This document shows positions 26,399 through 34,936 of a stretch of DNA of 64,000 nucleotides, piece by piece. The notes under the pieces are model-generated. The model did not search any database. It was not told the DNA's origin and saw only the letters and a list, made by a program, of their open reading frames with translations. The stretch is from positions 248,001 through 312,000 of the forward strand of contig NZ_JAGGKD010000004.1 in NCBI RefSeq assembly GCF_017873415.1, in the 5' to 3' direction. Numbering within the stretch: position 1 is the first letter of the stretch; each line of letters opens with the position of its first letter. A program made the position numbers and the translations under genes. The DNA is from Methanolobus bombayensis. GTDB taxonomy: Archaea > Halobacteriota > Methanosarcinia > Methanosarcinales > Methanosarcinaceae.

Positions 26399-26483
26399 AC
26401 CGATTTGTGTCTCAAACATACAAGCAAAGGAGAGGTATAAAATGACAACAAGAAACAACAAATCAATTGATTTGTGTCTCAAA
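26393..26483 (+). repeat. 65-bp insertion bounded by imperfect 26-bp direct repeats that splits the helicase gene
   Basis: ACAAATAAACCGATTTGTGT (26393-26412, continuing CTCAAA) recurs 65 bp later as ACAAATCAATTGATTTGTGT (26458 on, also continuing CTCAAA). The first copy lies in the frame of the N-terminal half and contains its TAA. The second lies in the frame of the C-terminal half. Collapsing the repeats would join the reading frames cleanly (…FSPDK-SIDLCLKATR…). The added 65 bp shifts the frame but also supplies GGAGAGG at 26429-26435 and an ATG at 26442. Confidence 0.8.
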
Positions 26484-28238
26484 GCTACTAGGGTAGGTAT
26501 GAATAATATCTATTATAATGGGTTCAAATCAGAAAATGAAGAAACTTCATGGGTTGCTGATGCAATTGAAAAATATGTGTCAGATGGTGGTTCATACAAC
26601 GAAATATGTGTCTTGGTTCGAATCTTTAAATTTGCTGAATCATTGATATCGGAACTCAGGAAACGAAACATTCCATATTCCATTACAGGAAAAAGGAGAT
26701 TGTTTGGTTATGCTGAGGTAATAGTTGTTACAAAACTTATGGCGTGGTTGTCATTTAAAGGTTTCTACAATGAAAAAGGCTTAAAGAATAGTATAACAGG
26801 GGATAAGCTACTCGAATCGGCTCTTACTGATTGGCAAACACATTTCCCAAATTCTAGTTTGAATTCGAATGTCAGACGCCAACTTGAAAACTGGAAAGCA
26901 AAATCCCTTTCAGGAGGGTATGATGACATCAAATCAGTATATGAGGCAATGCTCAATATACTGAATTTTAAACAACTCGATGAAGCTGATAAGAAACAGA
27001 TGCAAGTGATACTTCATTTTGGACAATTTTCAACAATGCTGAATAATTTTGAACATTCTCTCAGACTAGGGGGTTCAAAAAGGAATTGGGAAGAAGATTT
27101 CAACACACTTTGCTTCTATTTGCATGAAGCAAAAAAAAGCTATGGCACGGTTTCTGAAGAAGTTTCAAATTCAGAAGGTGTTGCTATTTCAACTATACAT
27201 CAATTCAAAGGACTTGATAGGGATTGTGTCTTTATGCCATATCTCATCGATGGTCACTATCCTTCAAGCCAAATGGGTAAGTCCAAAAGCTATATGGTAG
27301 ATGTATCTTCTTTTGTTATTGGCAGATATGCAGGAACAAGGGAAGATGAAGCTAATATATTTTATGAGGGTATCAGCAGGCCAAAGCACTCACTTGTTAT
27401 GACATCTAATTACGGGAAGGGGACTGAGATCAGTCCATTCTTAAAGGATAGTCTACAGTCCAACTTTGTTATAAAATTAAACGATAAGTATTCTTTTCCC
27501 GATTTTCAAATAGATCCGACCACACATTCTGTAGATGAATTGAAGTCATATGGTGTGTCTGAGATTATGCTAAATCATAAATGTCCACGTCTTTACTTTC
27601 TACGTGAAATATGCGGTTATTCATCTAAATTTAATCAGATGCTTGGATATGGGAAGTGCCTTCATTTCTGTGTACAACAGATCGCGGAAAAAACCACCAT
27701 GGGTATTGATCCACACACAATAGTTGATGATATCGTTGAAAAGCATCTGCATCTTCCATTTGCACCTAATACTGATAATGTAATTGCGAAGCAAAAAGCC
27801 AAGAAAATGCTTCATGATTACATAGACAGGAATCCAGATGATATGGCCAACATGTCTGATACGGAAATCCCGATAACGATCAAGTTTCATGACTATCTCG
27901 TTGAAGGCAAGATAGACGCAATAATTGTTGATAATGATGGCAAGGATATCCGTGAAAACAAGACTTCTGAGGAAGTAATGAGCAAGGAAGATATGTCTCT
28001 ACAGGTCCAGATTTATGCTGTTGGGCTCACGGGGAACAACAGTTTCAAAAGAGGTAGTGTAGCTTTTCTGGATGATGGGACTGTGCATACAGTAGATGTT
28101 GGCAAGGAAAGCCTTAAGGCCGCACAGCAGATAATTGATGATTGTGTCAGTGGGATGGAGAGAGGTTATTATCCTCCAAAACCCTCCACATTTTGTGAAA
28201 AATGTGATATGAAAAATATCTGTAAATTTGCGAAGTAA
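26442..28238 (+). CDS. UvrD-type helicase C-terminal half fused to a RecB/Cas4-like nuclease
   Basis: This is 598 residues from ATG 26442, which has an excellent GGAGAGG site supplied by the 65-bp insertion. It holds the second RecA lobe with motif V HQFKGLDRD (~254) and motif VI FYEGISRPK (~308). A PD-(D/E)xK domain follows: GKIDAIIVD (~490) and ENKT (~506). Cysteines at ~379 (NHKCPR) and at the C-terminus (CEKCDMKNIC, ~585-594) fit the Fe-S cluster of Cas4/AddB-type nucleases. The upstream half supplies motifs I-IV. Together they would form a helicase-nuclease of AddAB/PcrA-Cas4 type. Confidence 0.85.
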   Translation: MTTRNNKSIDLCLKATRVGMNNIYYNGFKSENEETSWVADAIEKYVSDGGSYNEICVLVRIFKFAESLISELRKRNIPYSITGKRRLFGYAEVIVVTKLMAWLSFKGFYNEKGLKNSITGDKLLESALTDWQTHFPNSSLNSNVRRQLENWKAKSLSGGYDDIKSVYEAMLNILNFKQLDEADKKQMQVILHFGQFSTMLNNFEHSLRLGGSKRNWEEDFNTLCFYLHEAKKSYGTVSEEVSNSEGVAISTIHQFKGLDRDCVFMPYLIDGHYPSSQMGKSKSYMVDVSSFVIGRYAGTREDEANIFYEGISRPKHSLVMTSNYGKGTEISPFLKDSLQSNFVIKLNDKYSFPDFQIDPTTHSVDELKSYGVSEIMLNHKCPRLYFLREICGYSSKFNQMLGYGKCLHFCVQQIAEKTTMGIDPHTIVDDIVEKHLHLPFAPNTDNVIAKQKAKKMLHDYIDRNPDDMANMSDTEIPITIKFHDYLVEGKIDAIIVDNDGKDIRENKTSEEVMSKEDMSLQVQIYAVGLTGNNSFKRGSVAFLDDGTVHTVDVGKESLKAAQQIIDDCVSGMERGYYPPKPSTFCEKCDMKNICKFAK

Positions 28239-28301
28239 TTCCTCATTATTCCCAGACATTTTTTTTGAAAAAAATCTATACATTATTATAATTAAAATCA
28301 G

Positions 28302-28871
28302 ATGAGTATTATTATGACGCAAGAACTAAGTGATGAATGTAAACAAACTATGGAGGTATTTATTGAAGCTGGAATTTCAAGAGACAATGCAGAGGTATTA
28401 GCAGTTCTTTATCATGGAAGAGTAATGACCTTAGCAAAAATCCAACAGATGCTAGGCATTAAAAAATATCAATGCAATAAGGTTATACAACATTTGGTGA
28501 AAAGGAAATGGATTAAATCTTATAAAGCTTCCTCAGGCAAAAGAGGACACCTTGAAAATGCATATTATCCTATAATGGGAAAAGAAGAACTGATAATAGA
28601 TGCTCAAAAGCTGCCTTTTTCAATGTTATTTCCTAATAAACCAAGAGAAAGCTTTGCTATTTTCATTTATATTAATAATCATAAAAAAGTCACAAAAGAA
28701 TCCATAATAAAAGAGATACCAATCAGAGAACCTCGTCTTGATATAGTATTGGACGAACTAAAAAAACTGGGATGGATAGAAGTATCGATACAACTCTCTT
28801 CCAAAACTGTATTCTGTAAAAGTATTATTTCATTCGATGAACTACATATGAAATATAAGGATATAAGTTAA
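28302..28871 (+). CDS. Winged-helix DNA-binding protein
   Basis: Up to 189 residues are encoded; ATG 28314 is an equally possible start. The N-terminal ~90 residues form a helix-turn-helix of ArsR/TrmB type (AEVLAVLYHGRVMTLAKIQQ, ending KRKWIKSYKAS), with a basic wing region (SGKRGHLEN). A second wHTH-like part may lie at ~125-165 (VTKESIIKEIPIREPRLDIV). It sits 63 bp after the split helicase-nuclease and may regulate it. No ligand-binding domain is evident. Confidence 0.65.
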   Translation: MSIIMTQELSDECKQTMEVFIEAGISRDNAEVLAVLYHGRVMTLAKIQQMLGIKKYQCNKVIQHLVKRKWIKSYKASSGKRGHLENAYYPIMGKEELIIDAQKLPFSMLFPNKPRESFAIFIYINNHKKVTKESIIKEIPIREPRLDIVLDELKKLGWIEVSIQLSSKTVFCKSIISFDELHMKYKDIS

Positions 28872-29555
28872 GAAATAGCCAAAAATACAATGTAATTTAA
28901 ATGTGCATTCCTGATAGATCTTATTATGGTGATTATACTCCAATTTTTCAAGTTATCCGTGTGTTATATGGCCAATAAATTCTTGTAGGTCTGGATAACA
29001 AAATCCCTATAGAGTGTTGTGTTTGTCCATTTCGCGCATCATTTCCTTTTTCTTGAAAACTTGGATTCACAACGGAAGGGAAAGACGCAATAATAAATGG
29101 AGTCTCTTTCGGACATGTCGATTATTTTGAATCATATAATCAGATTAAAAACCACGTATCGAAATCTGGAGTTTCCAGTAAACTACTTTGCATAGTCATG
29201 ATCAAGCATAGTGTAGACTATTGTTACTACAATGGTAAAAACTGCTATATTCTACATTTATGGATTGTAAAATATCGTCGCATAAAACAGGTGTTTAATG
29301 TCGATATAAAACATACCCCTAAATTATGGGACTTTATGTGGTATAAAAGATGTTTTCTGTGATTTGTACGTTTTCACCCACTTTTTCAAAACTCTCCTGA
29401 AATTTGAACATGAATAATGGGAAAACTTCATTTTGGGATCTAATCGCATAATATGTAGGTATATTTATATACAATAATCACCTTATATATTATGTCTTAA
29501 ATTAAATATTACATAAGAAATAATTACTATACGTAAAACCGAATAAGTTGATACC
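28872..29555. other. Gene-free region with one open stretch lacking a start codon
   Basis: From 29057 to 29362 one plus-strand frame stays open for about 101 codons (including INGVSFGHVDYFESY and KYRRIKQVFNVDIKHTPKLW) but has no ATG/GTG/TTG with a ribosome site at its beginning. It may be a decayed gene. The sequence after 29460 is AT-rich and probably holds the promoter for the next gene. Confidence 0.4.
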
Positions 29556-29960
29556 ATGAAAAACGAAAAAGATTTTACAATCGATCACAAAACACTCGAA
29601 CACACAATGGGATGTCTTTGTGAACTCGTATTGAACGATGAGGCATACTTAAAAAGTGTATTTGAATCCTCATCGACACCATCCGATGAAGTCCCAGTTG
29701 TTGCATATGTAACACAACGATTATTCAAGATGTGCGAGGGATTCGATGATAGAAAGGGCAGGATGTTCTACGTCGACAAACTATTCAAAGGCACACTCAA
29801 AAGACTCAGGGACGAGTATCTGTCTGAATTGGAGGATATAGACCTGAGCGATGTAGCAAATCTCCCTGCTACGATCTATAATCTGAACGAGTTCCAAGCA
29901 TGGCATCTGGGCAAAATGCTGGATCAATATTCTGAATTCAAAGGTGAGATGGCAGCATGA
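29556..29960 (+). CDS. Unrecognised 134-residue soluble protein
   Basis: This is a mostly helical, acidic protein with no motif I recognise. It has two cysteines in MGCLCELVL near the N-terminus and a hydrophobic/aromatic C-terminal helix (LNEFQAWHLGKMLDQYSEF). Codon use is richer in C than its neighbours (many atc, ctc and gac codons). A strong hairpin terminator follows immediately, so it is a stand-alone transcript with an AT-rich promoter region upstream. It lies in a mobile-looking area next to a serine recombinase, so a phage or plasmid origin is possible. Confidence 0.6.
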   Translation: MKNEKDFTIDHKTLEHTMGCLCELVLNDEAYLKSVFESSSTPSDEVPVVAYVTQRLFKMCEGFDDRKGRMFYVDKLFKGTLKRLRDEYLSELEDIDLSDVANLPATIYNLNEFQAWHLGKMLDQYSEFKGEMAA

Positions 29961-29962
29961 TC

Positions 29963-29997
29963 GATCCCAATATATTGGGATCAACATGACATTTTTT
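29963..29997 (+). terminator. Hairpin plus T-run after the 134-aa gene
   Basis: The perfect palindrome GATCCCAATATATTGGGATC occupies 29963-29982 and forms an 8-bp stem with a 4-base loop. A six-T run lies at 29991-29996. The position is directly after the stop codon. Confidence 0.6.
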
Positions 29998-30384
29998 AAC
30001 AGTTTTTAGAACCTATCTCCAAAACTGAATCAACGCATTTTATATACGGAATGGTGTGCACTGAGGTACTATGAAAATCTAGCTGATCTGAAAGTACAGA
30101 TTGACCTAGTAACATCGTACTTTAATAAGCACCCATATGTCAAGATTAACAGTTATGGATTGTCTGACACGGTAGACTAATCGATGTACTTGTCGAGTAT
30201 TCATCATATCCAAAAGAGGGGTGATATCATGATGTACTCAGAATTATATCTCTATAATACTCACAACAACAACCAACCTCATAGGAAATATGGTCGCGAT
30301 AAATGTGGTAATCATAATCAACTGTGTGAATGGGGCCGCTATGGGAATATATAGATGGATGACAGGGGTTTCACTATGACTAAC
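29998..30384. other. Decayed region upstream of the serine recombinase
   Basis: A plus-strand frame from about 30007 to 30180 is open and coding-like (…ALRYYENLADLKVQIDLVTS…NSYGLSDTVD) but starts directly after a TAG and has no start codon, so I read it as a gene fragment. A 41-residue small ORF follows at 30229-30354. Nothing else is supported. Confidence 0.35.
30229..30354 (+). CDS. Possible 41-residue Asn/His-rich microprotein
   Basis: ATG-ATG at 30229 is preceded by GAGGGGTGAT at about 30217-30226, a good ribosome site. The peptide begins MMYSELYLYNTHNNNQPHRK and ends at TAG. No homologue is recognised. It may be chance, since the flanks are decayed sequence. Confidence 0.25.
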   Translation: MMYSELYLYNTHNNNQPHRKYGRDKCGNHNQLCEWGRYGNI

Positions 30385-31019
30385 ATGAAAATGTAGTAGG
30401 ATATGCAAGAACTTCAACATCGGGAGTTCATAATCACAGAGAACAGAATATTGAGACACAAATAAAGGAACTCAAGGACATGGGCATCGACACTTCACAT
30501 ATATTCTTCGATGAAGGTATCAGTGGAGATGTACCTGCAGATGATCGCCAGGGATTCCAGGACATGTTGAAACATCTTCGAAAAAATGATATTACATGGG
30601 TATATACCTTTGAAATATCATGGATAGGTAGAACGTACTATGATACTCTGGAAACGTTGATAGAACTCGAAAAAAGTGGAATACGCATAGTTTCTTTATC
30701 TCCAAACGAGAGCTGGACAAAAATAGAAGACCCAGTCATGAGGGGAGTATTCATTTCATTCTATGCATGGGCTGCAGAGAACGAGAAACGTTCAGTACAG
30801 GAAAGGGTCAAGAGTGGAATAAGGCGTGTGAGAGCAGAGGGTAAGACCTGGGGAAGACCTACAAAAGAACCTAACAGATCACTGTTCACACGGTACAAGA
30901 ACAAGGGGCATAATATAGCAGAGATATCACGCCTGATGGATATTCCAGACAGTACCTTGAGTAAGTATGTCAGGGAATGGAAACGCCAGGATGAACAGGA
31001 ACGCATAGCTGCAGTGTAA
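30385..31019 (+). pseudogene. Serine recombinase (resolvase/invertase type), frameshifted near its start
   Basis: From ATG 30480 an open frame of 179 codons encodes most of a resolvase catalytic domain (DEGISGDVPADDRQGFQ, VYTFEISWIGRTYYDTLETL, ENEKRSVQERVKSG). A C-terminal helix-turn-helix follows (NIAEISRLMDIPDSTLSKYV). The same frame continues upstream to 30384 and encodes the missing start of the domain, GYARTSTSG, with the catalytic Ser at 30414-30416, but no start codon. The ATG at 30385 is one base out of frame at the A-run 30388-30391. One extra A would restore a normal start. It is either a real inactivating deletion or an assembly error. Confidence 0.8.
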
Positions 31020-31114
31020 GTTGCTTTTATTTATTCTTTTCAAATGCATTCAGAAGATTAATACTCAATATCTATGCTAGATATTGCAGACAATATATGA
31101 CTCTACTATGTAAT
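31020..31114. other. Short spacer between the recombinase and the repeated element
   Basis: AT-rich sequence without a gene. The repeated ~330-bp element begins at 31115, about 95 bp after the recombinase stop. Confidence 0.4.
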
Positions 31115-31440
31115 ATCAGTACATCCGAAAGTAGATGAAGCTCTTCGGTTATAATTATGCGTTAATTATTATAATTATCAGGTGAGCTACATCATTTAGA
31201 ACAAGACAATCTTTTTTCATGTATATTAATAAACAAATGATATTTGTAATTCAACATCTAGTCCACTTGTACATCGCATCTTTAAATTGGGTAAATAAAG
31301 TTTACTTTACCTCACATTAATATTATTATCCTACCCATTCTGAAAGATTTACAAATACATATGAAATCAATGATTCGTTTATTTTAACTACTTATTTTAT
31401 CGTTAAAATTAAATATCGTCATTTTTAACGATACTTTTTT
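31115..31440 (+). repeat. Repeated ~330-bp non-coding element, copy 1
   Basis: This matches 47402-47733 in the same orientation. The shared start is ATCAGTACATCCGAAAGTAG, followed by GATGAA. Internal conserved blocks are a palindrome ACAAATGATATTTGT (31233-31247), AATTCAACATCTAGTC, TACATCGCATCTT, a second palindrome GTAAATAAAGTTTAC (31291-31305) and TTTAACTACTTATTTT. The 3' end holds an inverted repeat ATCGTTAAAA (31399-31408) / TTTTAACGAT (31423-31432) followed by TTTTTT, which could terminate transcription. No ORF is visible. It may be a small mobile element, a structured RNA or a regulatory cassette. Confidence 0.75.
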
Positions 31441-31485
31441 CATTTAGTTCCTCCAAAATCTATCGTGACTGAATCATGAAAATCA

Positions 31486-32700
31486 TCAAGTTTTATGTTG
31501 TCCTTGAGAATGTTGGAATTCCTTTCTTGCAACTTCTTCTGCTTTTCTCATGACTTCTTTTACTGGAATGCCACTTGTCTTGGCAATTTTCTTACAATCC
31601 TCGAATTCAGCAGAGATATTGAGTAAAATACCTTCAGAGTCTCTGGCAATCTTCACTGCAGATTCATACATTTGCCCTTCAAGTTCAAATTTAAGCATCT
31701 CTATGTTTCTTGCAGCCATTAACCTGTGACGTGCAGGCATAACTCTTACTCCCAGGGAACCTGTCTCGATAATGATCTTCCGTGCGAGCTTTACACTATC
31801 CTCAGGTTTTGCAATGACCTTAATAATATGAGCTGGACGGCCTTTTTTCATTGTTGCCGGAATAATTGCGACATCCCTTGCTCCCATGGCAAGTAATTCC
31901 TCGAACAAATTGCCCAGTACTTCTCCGCTTACATCGTCAGCATTTGTCTCAAGCACTTCTATCATATCCGGAATCAGGCAGGAATCAAGCTCAGAAATTA
32001 CTCCTTGAAATACGTTTGGACCACTAAGCTCAGCATCTCCAGCTCCATAACCTATTGAAATTACCCTGCCTTGAGGAAAAGTCTCTACAGGTCTCGCAAA
32101 ATGGGATAGAATGGCAGCCCCGGTGGGAGTCAGAAGCTCTTTTTGCTCATTCCCTCCTCTAAAATAGAGTTTCCCTTTACTTAGCACTTCAAGTGTAGCA
32201 GGAGCTGGCACAGGCAGAGTCCCATGTGCACATTCTATTATTCCGCTTCCCACATTGATTGGAGTACAGTAAACAGAATCACATCCAAGGGAATGGATAG
32301 CTGCCGAAGAGCCAATGACATCGGCAAGGGCATCACTTTGTCCAACCTCATGGAAATGAAGTTTCTCAAGATCATCCACTCCATGAACCGAAGCTTCAGC
32401 TTTTGCCATCTTTAAAAAGATATCAAGAGCACTTGTTTCTACTCTGGATGGTAGTTTTGCTTCCTTTATAGAATCCACAAGTTCTGGATATGTGCGTGAA
32501 TGTTCTCTTTCAGGTACATTAATCTTGACGTCAGTAGCTTTTATTCCTTTTTTCACGACTTCCTTTATATCCACAGATACGGGAGCAGAGGCTTCTATAA
32601 GTTCTTTTACGTTATCTCTGTCAGCTCCGAGGTTCAAAGTACATCCAAGGATCATATCTCCGGCTGCCCCGGAAAATGGGTTGAATATAAGTGATCTCAT
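31486..32700 (-). CDS. larC: LarC, nickel insertion protein for the nickel-pincer nucleotide cofactor
   Basis: This 404-residue single-chain LarC has an N-terminal part with NPFSGAAGDM (~residues 7-16) and HFHEVGQSDALADVIGS (~120). Its C-terminal domain has ELLAMGARDVAIIPATMKKG (~268) and ETGSLGVRV. LarC is a CTP-dependent cyclometallase that inserts nickel into the pyridinium dithiocarboxylate mononucleotide made by LarB and LarE. The start overlaps the larB stop by four bases (ATGA). LarE and LarA are not in the window. In many bacteria larC needs a programmed frameshift between LarC1 and LarC2; here the frame is continuous. Confidence 0.92.
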   Translation of the reverse strand: MRSLIFNPFSGAAGDMILGCTLNLGADRDNVKELIEASAPVSVDIKEVVKKGIKATDVKINVPEREHSRTYPELVDSIKEAKLPSRVETSALDIFLKMAKAEASVHGVDDLEKLHFHEVGQSDALADVIGSSAAIHSLGCDSVYCTPINVGSGIIECAHGTLPVPAPATLEVLSKGKLYFRGGNEQKELLTPTGAAILSHFARPVETFPQGRVISIGYGAGDAELSGPNVFQGVISELDSCLIPDMIEVLETNADDVSGEVLGNLFEELLAMGARDVAIIPATMKKGRPAHIIKVIAKPEDSVKLARKIIIETGSLGVRVMPARHRLMAARNIEMLKFELEGQMYESAVKIARDSEGILLNISAEFEDCKKIAKTSGIPVKEVMRKAEEVARKEFQHSQGQHKT

Positions 32701-33494
32701 AATTCTTCCTGTTCTTTCTTACATCCTGCACCCGCGGACGCAATCATGTTTGCTATCCTTGCTGCATACGCCCCTGCAACAAAACCTGCATCAATATTCA
32801 CAACTGCAAGTGTGGAACAGGACTGGAGCATTGACATCAGAGCAGCTTCTCCTTTACCGCCTGCCCCATAACCAGTGGATACAGGAAGACCGATCACAGG
32901 TACATCTACAAGTCCCGAAACTATTGTGGGAAGAGTTCCCTCCCTTCCGGCTGCAACTACGATAGCCCCAGGATTCTTCGATCTTAATTTCTGAATTTCG
33001 GGAACGAGTCTGTGAATTCCTGCAACTCCTACATCGTACACCGCAACAGTCTCACACCCCATCTCAGAAGCTACAACTCTGGCTTCTTCTGCGACTGGAA
33101 TATCTGCAGTACCTGCCGAAATGATACCTACAACTCCGCCGGTTTTTGGAGCAGAAGTGCCATCGTGAGCCACAACTGTACGAGCCCGGCTGTTCCACTC
33201 AAGTTTGTCTTCATCAAATGCTGCTCTTAAAGCTTCAAGATGCTTTTCAGATACACGTGTGATCAGGGCCCTTTTGCTCTGTGAGACCATGACCTTTGCA
33301 ATTTCAGCAACATCATCAGGTTTTTTGCAGTCGGCAAGAACAGCCTCGACAACTCCCGTTCTGCATTTTCTGTGAGAATCAAGCTTTGCTATATCCGAGT
33401 GGGACACAAAACCAAGACTACGGGCCTGCTGTTCCGCAGTCTCAATATCTATATTTCCATCTTTTACGGCTCTGAAAAGCTCAGTGAGTTCCAT
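32697..33494 (-). CDS. larB: LarB, pyridinium-3,5-biscarboxylate mononucleotide synthase
   Basis: This 265-residue protein has a PurE-like (AIR carboxylase) C-terminal domain: VGIISAGTADIPVAEEA (~120), YDVGVAGIHRL and VAAGREGTLPTIVSGL (~180), PVSTGYGAGGKGEAALMSML (~213). LarB carboxylates and hydrolyses nicotinate adenine dinucleotide in the first step of nickel-pincer cofactor synthesis. GGGGGT precedes the ATG. It forms a two-gene operon with larC. The cofactor is used by LarA-type racemases/epimerases, so a client should be elsewhere in the genome. Confidence 0.92.
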   Translation of the reverse strand: MELTELFRAVKDGNIDIETAEQQARSLGFVSHSDIAKLDSHRKCRTGVVEAVLADCKKPDDVAEIAKVMVSQSKRALITRVSEKHLEALRAAFDEDKLEWNSRARTVVAHDGTSAPKTGGVVGIISAGTADIPVAEEARVVASEMGCETVAVYDVGVAGIHRLVPEIQKLRSKNPGAIVVAAGREGTLPTIVSGLVDVPVIGLPVSTGYGAGGKGEAALMSMLQSCSTLAVVNIDAGFVAGAYAARIANMIASAGAGCKKEQEEL

Positions 33495-33634
33495 GTGATA
33501 CCCCCTTTCCTAAAAAAGATACTAATTTAATAATTAACGAAATGATTAGCAAATAAAATGGAATATTGTCTGATTTTTCAATGAAAATCTGATACAATAT
33601 TCCTTTTTGTCTTTTAGCACAGCAGATAACTTCT

Positions 33635-34837
33635 TCAATTTACCTGCTTGAACATTTCCCTTGCCATTGCAATTGTCTGCTCTATGTTAGGTCCTTCAAT
33701 TTCTTCCACAATGGTACCAAGAACAGTTGGTATATCAATATGCTGGGGACATTTCTCAAGACATTTTCCACACTGGACACATTGGGATGCAAGTGCAGGA
33801 TCTCCACCGTCAACAACGCCGCCCAGCCTTGCAGCATAAAGGAACTTTTCGCCTTCAGGATCATCGACTAAGTACACGTTGTTGTACTCCTCAAAACAGA
33901 GAGGAATATTCACACCTGCAGGACATGGCATGCAGTACTGACAGGCAGTACAGCCTACTTTCATCACTTCACGATATTTGGCAGCTACTCTGTTTACCAG
34001 TTGCAATTCCGCATCTGTCAGAGAATTTGGATGTGCTTCTCCTGCAATTCTGAGATTTTCTTCAATGTGCTCTTCAACATTCATACCAGAAAGTACTACT
34101 GTAATCTCCGGGTGGTCCCATATCCAGCGGAGAGCCCATTCTACAGGGGATCTCTTTGTCGGAGCTTCGTCCCATATATCCTGTACAGCCTGAGGCACGT
34201 TCTTTACAAGGTTTCCTCCACGAAGAGGTTCCATTATAATGACACCAAGACCTTTGGAAGCTGCATATTCCATACCAGCGGTACCTGCCTGGTTCGTTTG
34301 ATCTAGGAAGTTGTATTGGATCTGGCAGAAGTCCCAGTCATAAGCATCCACAATACGGTTGAAATCCTCTGATGCACCGTGGAAAGAGAAACCTGCATTA
34401 ATGATGCGACCATCAGCTTTGGCCTTATCAAGGAACTCAGTTACACCAAGCTTTTCAATATCGTCCCACAGGTCACCGACAAGATAGTGGAGAAGATAAT
34501 AATCAACATGATCGGTATTCAATTTCTCAAGCTGAGCATTGAGGAACTTGTCCATATCCTCCCTTGTTTCTATAAGGAATGAGGGGAGCTTTGTTGCAAT
34601 CTTCACTTTTTCGCGGTACCCATCTGCAAGAGCACGGCCCAGAAATGGTTCGCTCTCTCCCATATGGTATGGCCATGCTGTATCAACATAGTTCACTCCC
34701 TGATCGATTGCGTGACGTATCTGTTTAGTAGCTCTTTCTTCATCAATACTGCCGTCTTCTTTTGAAGCTAAGCGCATGCATCCGAATCCGAGTATTGAAA
34801 GCTCGTCTCCGTTCTTTGGCATTTTTCTGTATAACAT
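33635..34837 (-). CDS. Aldo/keto reductase with C-terminal [4Fe-4S] ferredoxin domain
   Basis: This is 400 residues from ATG 34837, chosen because GGAG lies seven bases ahead. A longer form from 34870 would begin inside the operator. The AKR barrel spans ~1-280 (LGFGCMRLASKEDG, VDTAWPYHMGESE, HYLLHYLVGDLW as the catalytic His region). The C-terminus has cysteine clusters CTACQYCMPCPAGVNIP and CVQCGKCLEKCPQHIDIP, typical of iron-sulfur AKRs that use ferredoxin-like electron flow. It is preceded by two TetR-type operators with 46-bp centre spacing, so it is likely part of the redox regulon controlled by the TetR gene at 39 kb. Confidence 0.9.
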   Translation of the reverse strand: MLYRKMPKNGDELSILGFGCMRLASKEDGSIDEERATKQIRHAIDQGVNYVDTAWPYHMGESEPFLGRALADGYREKVKIATKLPSFLIETREDMDKFLNAQLEKLNTDHVDYYLLHYLVGDLWDDIEKLGVTEFLDKAKADGRIINAGFSFHGASEDFNRIVDAYDWDFCQIQYNFLDQTNQAGTAGMEYAASKGLGVIIMEPLRGGNLVKNVPQAVQDIWDEAPTKRSPVEWALRWIWDHPEITVVLSGMNVEEHIEENLRIAGEAHPNSLTDAELQLVNRVAAKYREVMKVGCTACQYCMPCPAGVNIPLCFEEYNNVYLVDDPEGEKFLYAARLGGVVDGGDPALASQCVQCGKCLEKCPQHIDIPTVLGTIVEEIEGPNIEQTIAMAREMFKQVN

Positions 34838-34851
34838 TTTAGTTCTCCATT

Positions 34852-34915
34852 TGACTGAATAGTCATTCATTAATAGATTTTATTTATTTATACTTGTTGA
34901 TTGACTAATCATTCA
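34852..34915. promoter_or_regulatory. Paired TetR-type operators before the Fe-S aldo/keto reductase
   Basis: Site 1 is TGACTGAATAGTCATTCA at 34852-34869 and site 2 is TGATTGACTAATCATTCA at 34898-34915. Both fit TGA-n-TGA-n4-TCA-n-TCA. An AT-rich TATA-like stretch (minus strand GTATAAATAAATAAAAT) lies between them. The start-to-start distance is 46 bp. Confidence 0.8.
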
Positions 34916-34936
34916 TTGTTTAGAAAAAAATTAACT

